Source: Altibacter sp. HG106
GTDB taxonomy: Bacteria; Bacteroidota; Bacteroidia; Flavobacteriales; Flavobacteriaceae
Assembly: GCF_028561755.1 (NCBI RefSeq)
Contig: NZ_JAQQTD010000005.1
Location: 1 to 64,000 of the forward strand
DNA: 64,000 bases
Direction of reading: 5' to 3'
The position numbers and the translations under genes were made by a program. Below are positions 8,842-18,366 of the stretch, piece by piece. The first letter of the stretch is position 1. Each line of letters opens with the position of its first letter. Below the pieces are notes generated by a model. That model had not been told where the DNA came from, made no database searches, and saw only the letters and a list, made by a program, of their open reading frames with translations.

Positions 8842-10092
8842 ATGAAGGTCGCTCCTCTTTTTGTTTGCTTACTGCTAAGTGCCGGAATAAGGGCGCAAAC
8901 TGCTTCGGAAAGTACCGATTTCACACGATTTTTTACCGCGGAATTTCTGACAGGAATCACTGCGGAAGCCAACGAGGGCTTTCCAGATCGCGGACTTCAG
9001 AAGAATGTATTTGTACACTTCGGAACATATACCGATGCTGTTCCACAAGAATGGGCCTATCGACTAAATCGCCCGAAAGTTGGTACGAGTCTGGGAGTTT
9101 CAGAATTTGGAAATTATGAGGCACTCGGACTCGCAATTACGGCTATGCCCATTGCCGAATTCTCATTATTCTCTTCAACGAAAAGGCGTTTCAGCTTGCT
9201 TACCGGAATGGGAATCTCTTATTTCACGGAACAATTTGATCCTATTAGCAATCCCGGTAATCAGGCAGTAACAACCGATCTTACCTGGGCTTTTCGAGTG
9301 TTTTTTAAGTATCGCTTTTTACAGAGTGAACGTATCGAGTGGCACCTGGGTGCCGGATTTTTTCATCATTCAAACGGACATACCCGATTGCCCAATCAGG
9401 GATTGAATTCGTTTCTAGGAAGTGTTTCTGCGGAAATCAAACATGGGAAACAAAAGCGTGAACTCGCTGTTTCATCGTTTACAAGAAGTCGGTATCACTA
9501 TCTCACAGCACGATTTGGATACGGACTTAATGTGCTTTCATTGGCGTACAATAGTCAAAAACCAGTATATACTTTGTCTGGGGAATACGGACAAGTGTTG
9601 AATAATACCTACCGAATTGGGGTTGGTTTTTACTATCGTTATTACGATCATTATTACGATTATATCAATGACAATGAATTTTTGGTGCGCGAGGGACAAG
9701 AGTTTTCGGATTTACGCGACGCTCCTTTTTTAAATGCTTCCGCTATGGGATTGCATCTGAATGGAGAGTTATTGCTCAATCATATTGGTATCGAACTTCA
9801 ATTGGGTGCCAATCTCTTTAAACCTTCCTACCGATTTGACTGGCGTATCAACGAAGGGTGGGATAATACACCAAGAGAGATTCCCGACTATTGGGTGTTG
9901 GGAGAATACACTTCTAAATTTAAAATGAAGCATCTTATTTCCGCCCGCCTGGGGTTGAAATACTATTTCTTCGGAACCCATACGCTTCAGCCGCACAACC
10001 TCTACGTTGGGGCACATATCAATGCCAATGGCGGTCAAGCCGATTTCACGGAACTGAGTTTAGGATACGTGTATAGCTTTCCGAAGCGCTAA
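8842..10092 (+). CDS. PagL-like acyloxyacyl hydrolase family protein
   Basis: A 416-residue outer-membrane protein with a clear signal peptide (MKVAPLFVCLLLSAGIRAQ). The ATG at 8842 was chosen over an in-frame TTG at 8824 because the signal starts there. The segment GAGFFHHSNGHTRLPNQG carries the HxSN...PNxG signature of lipid A 3-O-deacylase PagL, including the catalytic His and Ser. The position of the catalytic Glu of PagL, 12 residues after the Ser, is Asn here. The protein is also more than twice the size of PagL and continues with many alternating aromatic strands, so it is an extended barrel. Lipid A deacylation is possible but not assured. Confidence 0.65.
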   Translation: MKVAPLFVCLLLSAGIRAQTASESTDFTRFFTAEFLTGITAEANEGFPDRGLQKNVFVHFGTYTDAVPQEWAYRLNRPKVGTSLGVSEFGNYEALGLAITAMPIAEFSLFSSTKRRFSLLTGMGISYFTEQFDPISNPGNQAVTTDLTWAFRVFFKYRFLQSERIEWHLGAGFFHHSNGHTRLPNQGLNSFLGSVSAEIKHGKQKRELAVSSFTRSRYHYLTARFGYGLNVLSLAYNSQKPVYTLSGEYGQVLNNTYRIGVGFYYRYYDHYYDYINDNEFLVREGQEFSDLRDAPFLNASAMGLHLNGELLLNHIGIELQLGANLFKPSYRFDWRINEGWDNTPREIPDYWVLGEYTSKFKMKHLISARLGLKYYFFGTHTLQPHNLYVGAHINANGGQADFTELSLGYVYSFPKR

Positions 10093-10123
10093 CAGCACTT
10101 CTAAAATTTCGCTTGTTAAAATA

Positions 10124-10153
10124 AAAAAGCCCTTCCCGAAGGAAGAGCTTTTT
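10124..10153. terminator. Bidirectional terminator between convergent genes
   Basis: AAAAAGC (10124-10130) pairs with GCTTTTT (10147-10153), with an inner CTTCC/GGAAG stem. It sits between the PagL-like gene and the giant minus-strand gene and has A/T tracts on both sides. Confidence 0.8.
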
Positions 10154-10171
10154 ACAATAAATCTAACTAAT

Positions 10172-13100
10172 TTATTGGGCCAAAATCAAACGGTGTACCG
10201 AGCTCTTTTCATCAGAGATCACGTTAATGATGTACACTCCATTTGCAAATCCGCTGAAATCTAGTTCCCGCTGACCTGCAGTAGTTGTGATATTCTTGAT
10301 TAGTTTCCCGGAAGCCAGTTCGGTCACTACTATTTGGATCGATGTTCCGAAGGTTTGCGGAATCGCTACCGTTGCAAAACCACGCGATGGGTTTGGATAT
10401 ACGATAATGCCACCTTCATTACTTACGTCTGCTACGCTAAGCAAGATATCTTGTGCCTCAAAGGCTCCAATATCCCGGATGCCTTCGAATACGGCCTCTC
10501 CACGTTGATCGTCGAATAGATCCGCAGGATCTCCTGCGTTGTAAGCAGGTGTTCCTAATAATAGTTCGTGCGTTTCCGTAGTGCCACCATTATTTTGAAG
10601 CGGCCCAAGTAATGGATCTACTTCTTCAATATCGTTGGCTTCTTCAGGAAAAGCATTCGTATCATCTGTTCCGATCAAGTTATAATCGTTCGAGGTAAAC
10701 GTACCCGCAACATCAGCACCACTTCCTGCCGTATTTAAGGCAACAATGGTGTTCTTCAAGCTAGTGGTTGTATTACTCTGAATTCCACCACCGGTTCCAG
10801 AAGCCGTGTTGGCTCCAACTGTTACAGCATTGAGATCTAAACTAGCACCATCGTTGGTAATACCACCACCATTCGCTGATGCCGTATTACTTGAAATAGT
10901 ACTTCTTTCAATCGTAGTGATTGCGCCTCCATTGTTATAGACACCACCACCCTCGGCAGCATCATTTCTAGAAACGGTAGAGGTGAGCACATTCATCGTT
11001 GAACCGTTTTGGTTCCACAGGCCACCCCCTTCGTTGGCGGCGCTGTTCCCATCTACGGTAGTTTCAATAATATCGATGGTTGCGGATGTTCCCGTTACGT
11101 GTAACGCTCCTCCGTTTCCAGGGTTTGCTGTTCCTGCCGTTCCGTTCACATCATTATTCACTAGGTTTGAAGTATTGATCGTCAAGGTTCCTTCGATAAT
11201 TTCGATAGCACCTCCGGCACGGTTGGCTGAATTAGCATCTAAGAACGAATCAGTAATGGTAACATCACCATCGGTACTTAGCAATCCTCCCCCAGAACCT
11301 GATGTTCCGGAAGCAAGGTTGTTCGAAATTGTGGTTCCATTGAGGATATCCACGGTACCTCCGTTATTGAAGACACCACCACCGCCATTGTCGGCGTTGG
11401 CTCCTTGTGCATCGTTTCCATCGATGGTCATCCCATCAATCGTCATGATACCTGTTCCATTCCAGAGCGCTCCTCCTTCCGAAGCGGCAACATTTCCAGT
11501 TGCGGTTCCGCCGAGGATATCAGAGTCACCAGGACCTGTAATATGAAGTCCGCCCCCGTTACCCGGAGCCGAAGCCGCCGTATTATTGGTCAAGGTTATA
11601 TTATCTAAGGTCAGAAGATTTCCAGCCATAGAATTATCTTCAATACCACCACCCGCTCTTACAGCAGTGTTTCCACTTAATTCTGAATCGGTTACCGTTA
11701 AGGTTCCAGAATCATTTAAGATTCCACCACCAGATCCGGCAGCACCGTCGGCTACGTTATTGGTAATGGTTGCATTCAATACGTCCAGTGTTCCACCGGC
11801 ATTGAAAATTCCACCACCCCCTTCGTTGGCCATAGCACCACTTGCCGTGTTGGCATCGATGGTTGTTCCGTCAACTGTCATGGTTCCAGAACCATTCCAT
11901 AGTCCACCACCTTCTAATGAAGCCGTGTTTCCAGAAACCGTTCCTCCTGTGATCGTACTGTTATCACCACCGGTGATATGCAGTCCGCCTCCGTTACCCG
12001 GAGCAGAAGCCGTGCTGTTATTTAATAAGTCGGCGTTGGTCAAGGTAGTTGTTCCACCTCCGGAAGCAACTTCAATTCCACCACCTGCTCTCATAGAGGT
12101 GTTTCCACTCAATTCTGAATCGGTTACCGTTAAGGTTCCCATGTCATTCAGAATACCTCCACCAGATCCAGCAGCACCGTCGGCTACGTTATTGGTAATG
12201 GTTGCATTCAATACGTCCAGTGTTCCACCGGCATTGAAAATTCCACCACCCCCTTCGTTGGCCATCGCACCACTTGCCGTGTTGGCATCAATCGTTGTTC
12301 CGTCAACTGTCATGGTTCCAGAACCATTCCATAGTCCACCACCTTCAGCAGCGGCTGTATTTCCTGAAACTGTTCCATTGGTAATCGAAGCGTTACCCGG
12401 ACCGGTTATGTGTAATCCACCACCATTACCAGGTGCGCTACCAACAGTATTGTTGTTAAGGGTAACATTGAATAGTGTAAGGTCTCCAACGCCACCTGTA
12501 GAGTTGTCTTCGATTCCACCACCGGCACGATTGGCGCTATTATTCGAAATATCTGTATTATTTACTACAACAGTTCCACCATCAACATTTTGAATTCCAC
12601 CACCGGAACCGGCAGTACCTGTCGCAAAGTTGTTTGTGATCGTTGTTCCATTTTGAACCATTAAAGATCCTCCGTTATTGAAGATCGCTCCACCTCCGTT
12701 ATCGGCGGCGTCACCATCAGCAACGTTTCCATCGAAGGTACTTGCATCCACTTCCATCATGCTCCCCGCTTGGTTCCAGAGTCCGCCTCCTTCAGAAGCA
12801 GCTCTGTTATTCGTTACGGCAGTATTCACAATGGTTGTGGTAGCCACTCCAGAAACGTGAAGCGCTCCTCCATTTCCAGGATTTGCTGTTCCGGCAAGGC
12901 CGTCAACACTATTTGATATCATGGTTCCATTGGTAAGTGAGAAGCTTCCATCGATGATTTCAACACCACCGCCGGCGCGGTTCGCTCCATTACTGTCGAT
13001 CATTCCGCCAATTAAGGTGACATCACCGTCAGTAGAAAGAATACCTCCACCAGAACCGGAAGTACCGTCGGCCAGGTTTCCTTGAATTGTACTATTAATG

Positions 13101-16100
13101 ACACCTAGCGTACCTCCATTGTTGAAGATTCCACCACCACCATTATCAGCATTGTTTCCGTGAGCCAGGTTTAAATTCACCATGGCATCGGTCACCACCA
13201 TACTACTTCCTACTTGATTCCAGAGTCCGCCTCCTTCTGAGGCAGCTTCGTTAGCCGAGTACGTTCCTCCATTGATAGCTATTGTACTAGTGCCGCTTAC
13301 GTGAAGGGCTCCTCCGTTCCCCGGATTCGGGGTTCCGGCGGTACCATTCACATCATTGAAGGCAACGTTCGTTGTATTTAGATTTAATTGACCGTCGATG
13401 ATCTCAATTCCTCCTCCAGCACGATTTGCTGCATTTAGGAACAGTTGCCCATCGGTTACGGTAACCGTTCCGTCGGTAGAGAAAATACCCCCACCAGATC
13501 CTGAAATACCGTTGGCCACGTTATTGTTGATATTGGTTCCGGCTAGAACATTTAAGGTTCCTCCGTTATTGAAGATTCCACCACCACCATTGGTCGCGTC
13601 ATCTCCACTAGCAATATTATTAGAAATAGGTGTGGCATCTACGGTCATGATTCCGGTGCCGTTCCATAGTCCGCCTCCTTCCGAAGCAGCAAGGTTAGCA
13701 TCTACAGTACCTCCCGTTACGTTTACATCAGCGGTTCCTGTGATATGAAGTCCCCCTCCATTACCCGGGGCTGCTGTTGCCGGAGCTACTCCCGCATTGT
13801 TCGTATTTAGGGTGACATCAGTTAAGTTGATTGTTCCGTCGATGGCTTCAATTCCACCACCAGCGCGATTTGCAACGTTATTGGTAATAGTTGCTGCGGA
13901 AATCGTCACGGTTCCGTCGGTAGAGAAAACTCCTCCACCCGATCCGGACGCACCATCGGCTACATTACTATCAATCGTCGTTCCGGCAAGGACATCCAGC
14001 GTACCTCCGTTATTGAAGATTCCGCCTCCACCGTCATCAGCACCGGGACCGCTTGCGATGTTTCCATCGATTGCAGTTGTGGCAACTGACATGGTTCCGA
14101 GGTTGTTCCAAAGTCCGCCGCCTTCAAGAGCAGCGAGATTATCTGAAACAGCACTGTTTGTCATGGTAAGATTCGATGTTCCTGAAAGGTGAATAGCTCC
14201 ACCGTTTCCAGGATTCGGATTGATTGCGTTTCCTAGTCCGATATCTACACCCGCCGCGTTTCCGCTAAGCGTAACATTATCAAGCGTCAAGGTATTTCCT
14301 GAATTGTCTTCAATAGCACCTCCTGCGCGACTTGCGTAGTTACCCGAAATGGTACTTCCTGAAGCCACCGTCAAGGTTCCTCCGGTATTATTAAACAAGG
14401 CACCTCCGCGTCCTCCAGGAGTTGCTCCATCAGCAATGTTTGCAGTTAATGTAGTGGCAGTGTCTACAGTGAGCGTACCGCCATTGTTGAAGATTCCTCC
14501 TCCACCGGTAGCATCGCCATTGGCGACATTATCAGTAATGGTTACACCGTTTACGTTCATAATTCCGGAACCGTTCCACAGTCCGCCTCCTTCAAAAGCG
14601 GTATTATCTGTTACGCTTCCACCATTGAATACAGTATCACCAGCACCTGTAATATGATATCCTCCACCATTTCCGGGAGCCGGACCATTTACGGTGTTAT
14701 TCGTTAAGGCTACATTAGTAAAGGTGTAGGTTTCGCCTCCGCCTGAATTCACTTCAATTCCTCCACCCGCGCGATTTGCTGTGTTTCCGGAAATGGTAAT
14801 ACCGTCAACATTCAGCGTTCCTGGCGTTAGATTAAAAATTCCACCACCAGAACCTAGGGTTCCTGTTGCTGTATTATTCGTTATGGAAGAAGTTCCGTCA
14901 ACGATTAAGGCACCTCCATTATTGAAGATTCCACCCCCACCATTATCGGCAGCAGCACCTTGTGCATCATTTCCATCAACGATTACGTTTGTCACGGTCA
15001 TGGTACCTGTGTTGTTCCATAATCCGCCTCCTTCAGAAGCCGCTAGATTATCTCCGACTGTACCATTTACAAGCGTTGCATCGGCCGATCCAGAGATATG
15101 GATTCCTCCTCCATTTCCAGGAGCAGCGGTAGCAGGAGCTACCCCCGCGTTATTTTGACTGATATTGAAATTTCCTGACATATTCAGGGTTCCATCAATC
15201 AATTCGATCCCTCCACCCGCGCGATTAGCTTGGTTAAAGGTGATAACGGTTCCTGTTAAGGTTACGATTCCATCTGTAGAGAAAATTCCACCACCAGAAC
15301 CAGAAGTTCCATCGGCAATATTATTGAGAATTGGGGTTGTGTCTACATTGAGTGTACCTCCGTTATTGAAGATTCCACCACCGCCATTATCAGGGTTGTC
15401 ACCACTCGCAACATTACCGTCGATAAAAGAAAGGGCTACCGTAAGTGTTCCTGTGTTATTCCACAGTCCGCCTCCTTCAGAAGCCGCCATGTTGTTATTG
15501 ATATTACTAAATCCTGATACCGTCGCATTGGTAGCACCAGAAAGGTGTAAGGCTCCTCCATTTCCAGGATTCGCCATCGTTCCAAGTCCGATATCAACTC
15601 CGGCAGAGTTTCCTAACAGCGAAACCCCATCTAATAAAAGTGTGTTTCCTGAAGTATCTTCAATAGCACCACCAGCTCTACTGGCATAGTTTCCAGAAAT
15701 TGTAATTCCGGAAGCCAATAAAAGGGTTCCTCCTGTATTGTTAAAGATGGCTCCACCGCGTCCCCCGGGAGTCGCTCCCATGGCACGGTTTCCAGAAAGA
15801 TTTGTTGCGGCGTCCACACTTAGAGTTCCACCACCGAGATTGAAAATACCTCCTCCACCAGTGTTTGGTCCAAGAGCCGAATTTCCTGTAATCGTCATAC
15901 CGTTAACCGTCATGGTTCCGTTATGATTCCACAATCCGCCACCTTCATTAGCGGTGTTGTTTGTGGCTGAACCGCCATTGAAGGTAACATCGGCGGCTCC
16001 GGTAACGTGGAATCCACCACCATTACCTGGATTAGGTGTTGTAATAGAGTTGCCGTCTAGAGTAATATTGTTAAATGTAAAACTTTCACCAGCAGCAGCG

Positions 16101-18076
16101 TTCAATTCAATTCCACCACCAGCGCGATTGGCTGTATTTCCTGAAATTGTAATTCCGTCAATAGCAAGTGTTCCTGGCGTAAGGTTTAAAATTCCACCAC
16201 CGGAACCTGAAGTACCAGAAGCTGAGTTGTTTAAAATGGTGGTAGTACCCGCTAAGACAAGTGCACCTCCATTATTAAAAATTCCACCACCACCATCATC
16301 GGCACCGTCTCCTTGAGCGTCGTTTCCGTTAATTGATACATCAGTAACGGTCATGATTCCAGTACCATTCCACAGTGCTCCTCCTTCGAGAGCTGCAATG
16401 TTTCCATTGAATGTACCCGCGGTAATATTTGAGTCCGCCGAACCAGTAATATGGATGGCCCCACCGTTTCCTGGCGCCGTACCCCCTACTGCTTGATTTC
16501 CATTGAAGATACCATTGGTAACGGTTAATACAACAGTAGAATTGGTTTCGATGGCTCCCCCGGCACGTGTGGTTTGATTATTTAGGAAAGTTGAAGCTCC
16601 CTCTACTATCAATGTTCCGCCGGTATTATTGAAAATACCACCACCAGAAGCCGTTGCACCCAGTGCAGTGTTGGAATCAAATAAGACCCCACCAACGGTT
16701 CGTAGTGTCCCTCCATTATTGAAAGCACCGCCACCACCTGTGGTGGCAGAAGTTGCTACGTTTCCATTCAGTACGGTATTATTTTGAACCAGCATGAAAC
16801 CAGTTCCATTCCAGAGTCCGCCTCCTTCTACGGCAGTGTTGCCACTAACGGAACCTCCAGAAATAAAAGAATCTCCAGCACCCGTAATGTGTATTCCACC
16901 TCCATTACCTGGATTGGCTGTTGCAATTGTATTATTGTCTAGCGTCACTCCGATAAGTCGGATGCCCTGACCGGGACCCGAATTATCTTCAATTCCACCT
17001 CCTGCACGGTTGGCTGAATTTCCTGAAATGGTAGTTGAACCTACTTCAAATAGAATTTGCCCGCCTACTTCGTTGAAAACTCCACCACCAGAACCAGAAG
17101 TTCCACTAGCTGTGTTATTTTGTACCGTAAGGTTGGCTGTAGCTAAGGTCGTTACAACACCTCCATTATTGAAGATACCACCACCTCCATTATCGGCACC
17201 AATTCCTTGAGCATCATTCGCATCGATCAAGATCGTGCCATCAAGTGTCATGGTCCCGGAGCCATTCCATAACGCCCCTCCTTCTGAGGCAGCTATGTTA
17301 TTGGTATAAGATCCTCCAGTGATAGCACTATTGGCAGGACCGGTGATATGGATCGCTCCCCCGTTTCCGGGTGCAGCACCCGCTGTATTCGCATCAAAAT
17401 TAGAATCAGTAACGGTTAATACATCTGGTGAGTTGGACTCAATTCCACCTCCTGCACGCACAGCCGTATTATTGGTAAAAGTGGATCCCAGAATGGTAGC
17501 TGTTCCTGCAACGTCTACTAAAATCGCACCACCGCTACCGGTAGCAGCGTTAACCGCCCGGTTATTGGTAAAAGTACAGTTAGTAAACGTACTGGTGGCA
17601 TTACGGACGAGGATAGCTCCCCCTCCAACAGTACCATTCGCCTCATTATTTATAAATGATGCGTTCACTGCAGAAAAAATTCCTCCCACTACGGCTACGG
17701 CCCCACCATTTTCAGTCGTTGCTGTATGTGTGAAATCTTGAAAGCTTACACTATTTATAGCATTGGTACCACCGCTCAAAAGTAAGAGGCGGTTGGCACC
17801 ACTATTTCCAAAAATAGTCGATCCATCAGCATCACCGTTTAACGTTAACGCCACATTGGCGGTCACGGGACCTGAGGTAAGGGAAGGGTTAATACCCGGA
17901 TTAAAGTTTATGGTACTCGGACCTCCGAATCCATTAGCGTCTATCACTGCCTGTCGGAAAGTTCCGGGTCCGGCATCGCCGGCATCAGATACCGTATACA
18001 CCTGAGCAAACGACAGTGTCGAAATGAGTAAAAATGAAACAAAAAATAAAATGTTTCGCGTAGAAATGTTGTTCAT
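10172..18076 (-). CDS. Giant beta-helix surface protein with T9SS sorting domain
   Basis: A 2634-residue secreted protein. It opens with a Sec signal (about residues 1-25, ending LSFAQ) followed by the VSDAGDAGPGTFRQAV start seen in many choice-of-anchor/polymorphic-repeat proteins. The body consists of 15 tandem units of about 144-155 residues. Each contains motifs such as GNGGGIHITG, EGGGLWNGTG, NGGGGIFNNGG, SGSGGG and NRAGGGIE, spaced as in a right-handed parallel beta-helix (polymorphic outer membrane protein type). Near the C-terminus is a choice-of-anchor Q type region (LIGTDD...GAFEAQ), and the last about 75 residues (VYPNPSRGFATV to RLILAQ) are a type A T9SS sorting domain. It is therefore exported by the gliding-associated type IX system and anchored at the surface, with a likely adhesive role. 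It is a single gene. The repeats make assembly errors possible. Confidence 0.9.
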   Translation of the reverse strand: MNNISTRNILFFVSFLLISTLSFAQVYTVSDAGDAGPGTFRQAVIDANGFGGPSTINFNPGINPSLTSGPVTANVALTLNGDADGSTIFGNSGANRLLLLSGGTNAINSVSFQDFTHTATTENGGAVAVVGGIFSAVNASFINNEANGTVGGGAILVRNATSTFTNCTFTNNRAVNAATGSGGAILVDVAGTATILGSTFTNNTAVRAGGGIESNSPDVLTVTDSNFDANTAGAAPGNGGAIHITGPANSAITGGSYTNNIAASEGGALWNGSGTMTLDGTILIDANDAQGIGADNGGGGIFNNGGVVTTLATANLTVQNNTASGTSGSGGGVFNEVGGQILFEVGSTTISGNSANRAGGGIEDNSGPGQGIRLIGVTLDNNTIATANPGNGGGIHITGAGDSFISGGSVSGNTAVEGGGLWNGTGFMLVQNNTVLNGNVATSATTGGGGAFNNGGTLRTVGGVLFDSNTALGATASGGGIFNNTGGTLIVEGASTFLNNQTTRAGGAIETNSTVVLTVTNGIFNGNQAVGGTAPGNGGAIHITGSADSNITAGTFNGNIAALEGGALWNGTGIMTVTDVSINGNDAQGDGADDGGGGIFNNGGALVLAGTTTILNNSASGTSGSGGGILNLTPGTLAIDGITISGNTANRAGGGIELNAAAGESFTFNNITLDGNSITTPNPGNGGGFHVTGAADVTFNGGSATNNTANEGGGLWNHNGTMTVNGMTITGNSALGPNTGGGGIFNLGGGTLSVDAATNLSGNRAMGATPGGRGGAIFNNTGGTLLLASGITISGNYASRAGGAIEDTSGNTLLLDGVSLLGNSAGVDIGLGTMANPGNGGALHLSGATNATVSGFSNINNNMAASEGGGLWNNTGTLTVALSFIDGNVASGDNPDNGGGGIFNNGGTLNVDTTPILNNIADGTSGSGGGIFSTDGIVTLTGTVITFNQANRAGGGIELIDGTLNMSGNFNISQNNAGVAPATAAPGNGGGIHISGSADATLVNGTVGDNLAASEGGGLWNNTGTMTVTNVIVDGNDAQGAAADNGGGGIFNNGGALIVDGTSSITNNTATGTLGSGGGIFNLTPGTLNVDGITISGNTANRAGGGIEVNSGGGETYTFTNVALTNNTVNGPAPGNGGGYHITGAGDTVFNGGSVTDNTAFEGGGLWNGSGIMNVNGVTITDNVANGDATGGGGIFNNGGTLTVDTATTLTANIADGATPGGRGGALFNNTGGTLTVASGSTISGNYASRAGGAIEDNSGNTLTLDNVTLSGNAAGVDIGLGNAINPNPGNGGAIHLSGTSNLTMTNSAVSDNLAALEGGGLWNNLGTMSVATTAIDGNIASGPGADDGGGGIFNNGGTLDVLAGTTIDSNVADGASGSGGGVFSTDGTVTISAATITNNVANRAGGGIEAIDGTINLTDVTLNTNNAGVAPATAAPGNGGGLHITGTADVNVTGGTVDANLAASEGGGLWNGTGIMTVDATPISNNIASGDDATNGGGGIFNNGGTLNVLAGTNINNNVANGISGSGGGIFSTDGTVTVTDGQLFLNAANRAGGGIEIIDGQLNLNTTNVAFNDVNGTAGTPNPGNGGALHVSGTSTIAINGGTYSANEAASEGGGLWNQVGSSMVVTDAMVNLNLAHGNNADNGGGGIFNNGGTLGVINSTIQGNLADGTSGSGGGILSTDGDVTLIGGMIDSNGANRAGGGVEIIDGSFSLTNGTMISNSVDGLAGTANPGNGGALHVSGVATTTIVNTAVTNNRAASEGGGLWNQAGSMMEVDASTFDGNVADGDAADNGGGAIFNNGGSLMVQNGTTITNNFATGTAGSGGGIQNVDGGTVVVNNTDISNNSANRAGGGIEDNSTGGVGDLTLFNVTLNNNTVGSAPGNGGGLHITGPGNASITNGTVSGNTAAAEGGGLWNGSGTMTVDGTTIDANTASGAMANEGGGGIFNAGGTLDVLNATITNNVADGAAGSGGGILNDMGTLTVTDSELSGNTSMRAGGGIEVASGGGTTTLTNADLLNNSTASAPGNGGGLHITGGDNSTITGGTVSGNTASLEGGGLWNGSGTMTVDGTTIDANTASGAMANEGGGGIFNAGGTLDVLNATITNNVADGAAGSGGGILNDSGTLTVTDSELSGNTAVRAGGGIEDNSMAGNLLTLDNITLTNNTAASAPGNGGGLHITGPGDSDILGGTATGNVAASEGGALWNGTGIMTIDGMTIDGNDAQGANADNGGGGVFNNGGTVDILNGTTISNNLASGTSGSGGGLLSTDGDVTITDSFLDANSANRAGGAIEIIEGTLTINTSNLVNNDVNGTAGTANPGNGGALHVTGTSATIDIIETTVDGNSAANEGGGLWNQNGSTMNVLTSTVSRNDAAEGGGVYNNGGAITTIERSTISSNTASANGGGITNDGASLDLNAVTVGANTASGTGGGIQSNTTTSLKNTIVALNTAGSGADVAGTFTSNDYNLIGTDDTNAFPEEANDIEEVDPLLGPLQNNGGTTETHELLLGTPAYNAGDPADLFDDQRGEAVFEGIRDIGAFEAQDILLSVADVSNEGGIIVYPNPSRGFATVAIPQTFGTSIQIVVTELASGKLIKNITTTAGQRELDFSGFANGVYIINVISDEKSSVHRLILAQ
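11690..12550 (-). repeat. Near-identical adjacent 432-bp repeat pair
   Basis: Units 12 and 13 share a long almost unchanged stretch. For example, the block beginning GCTACGTTATTGGTAATGG occurs at 11751 and again at 12183, exactly 432 bp (144 codons) apart. This is the most recent-looking duplication in the array. Confidence 0.8.
13700..16400 (-). repeat. Higher-order duplication: three units copied as a block
   Basis: Counted from the N-terminus, units 3-4-5 match units 6-7-8 in order. Shared signatures are NLTPGTL.(I/V)DGITISGNTANRAGGGIE (units 3 and 6), TPGGRGGA(I/L)FNNTGGTL with NSAGVDIGLG or NAAGVDIGLG (4 and 7), and NNAGVAPATAAPGNGGG (5 and 8). The block period is about 1352-1355 bp at all three positions. 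Confidence 0.8.
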
Positions 18077-18147
18077 TGAAGATTTTTTAGGTTGGACATT
18101 GCACCGGTATGATTAATACATAACAGGGTGCCTCACGTGAAAAGATA

Positions 18148-18155
18148 CGAAGCTA
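18148..18155 (-). promoter_or_regulatory. Possible -7 box of the giant surface-protein gene
   Basis: TAGCTTCG on the minus strand (18155 to 18148) differs from TAnnTTTG by one base and lies 72 bases before the ATG. No -33 TTG was found at the usual distance. The surrounding gap 18077-18366 shows no convincing gene. Confidence 0.25.
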
Positions 18156-18366
18156 CTCCTCTTACGGTTTTGTTAATTTCTGTTAAAGTATTGCTAAAGA
18201 GAAAATTACTGGAAGACCACTGTGAGCATTTCATAGCCTATGCTAACAACAGCTATCTAAAAGTCAACCGTTTAGCACAAAAGCCTGTACTGAATCTCTT
18301 CTATTCGAGAAAGGTGCACTTAACACAAGTTTAACCTAAACATTATGAAAGCATTAGTAAGAAATG

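Larger units (their letters stand above)
10950..17310 (-). repeat. Fifteen-unit tandem coding repeat (432-466 bp units)
   Basis: The GGLWN motif recurs 15 times, at about 17264, 16808, 16371, 15927, 15461, 15016, 14574, 14109, 13664, 13212, 12774, 12325, 11893, 11455 and 11018. All spacings are near 432-466 bp and in frame. Units differ by substitutions and small in-frame indels. Confidence 0.9.

Noticed and set aside
10950-17310. Regularly spaced repeats that could be mistaken for a CRISPR array
   Set aside because: Period is over 400 bp, repeats are in frame and encode recognisable beta-helix motifs, and there are no short direct repeats with unique spacers or cas genes.
10983-17741. Many long plus-strand open frames (for example 11586-12593, 335 codons, rich in Pro)
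   Set aside because: They are antisense to the beta-helix repeats. Gly/Asn/Thr-rich coding with biased third bases leaves the opposite strand open; the products are low-complexity and follow the repeat period.
18128-18334. 68-codon plus-strand ORF in the gap before purC
   Set aside because: No signal, motif or promoter; composition is like random intergenic DNA and it lies in the promoter region of the giant minus-strand gene.
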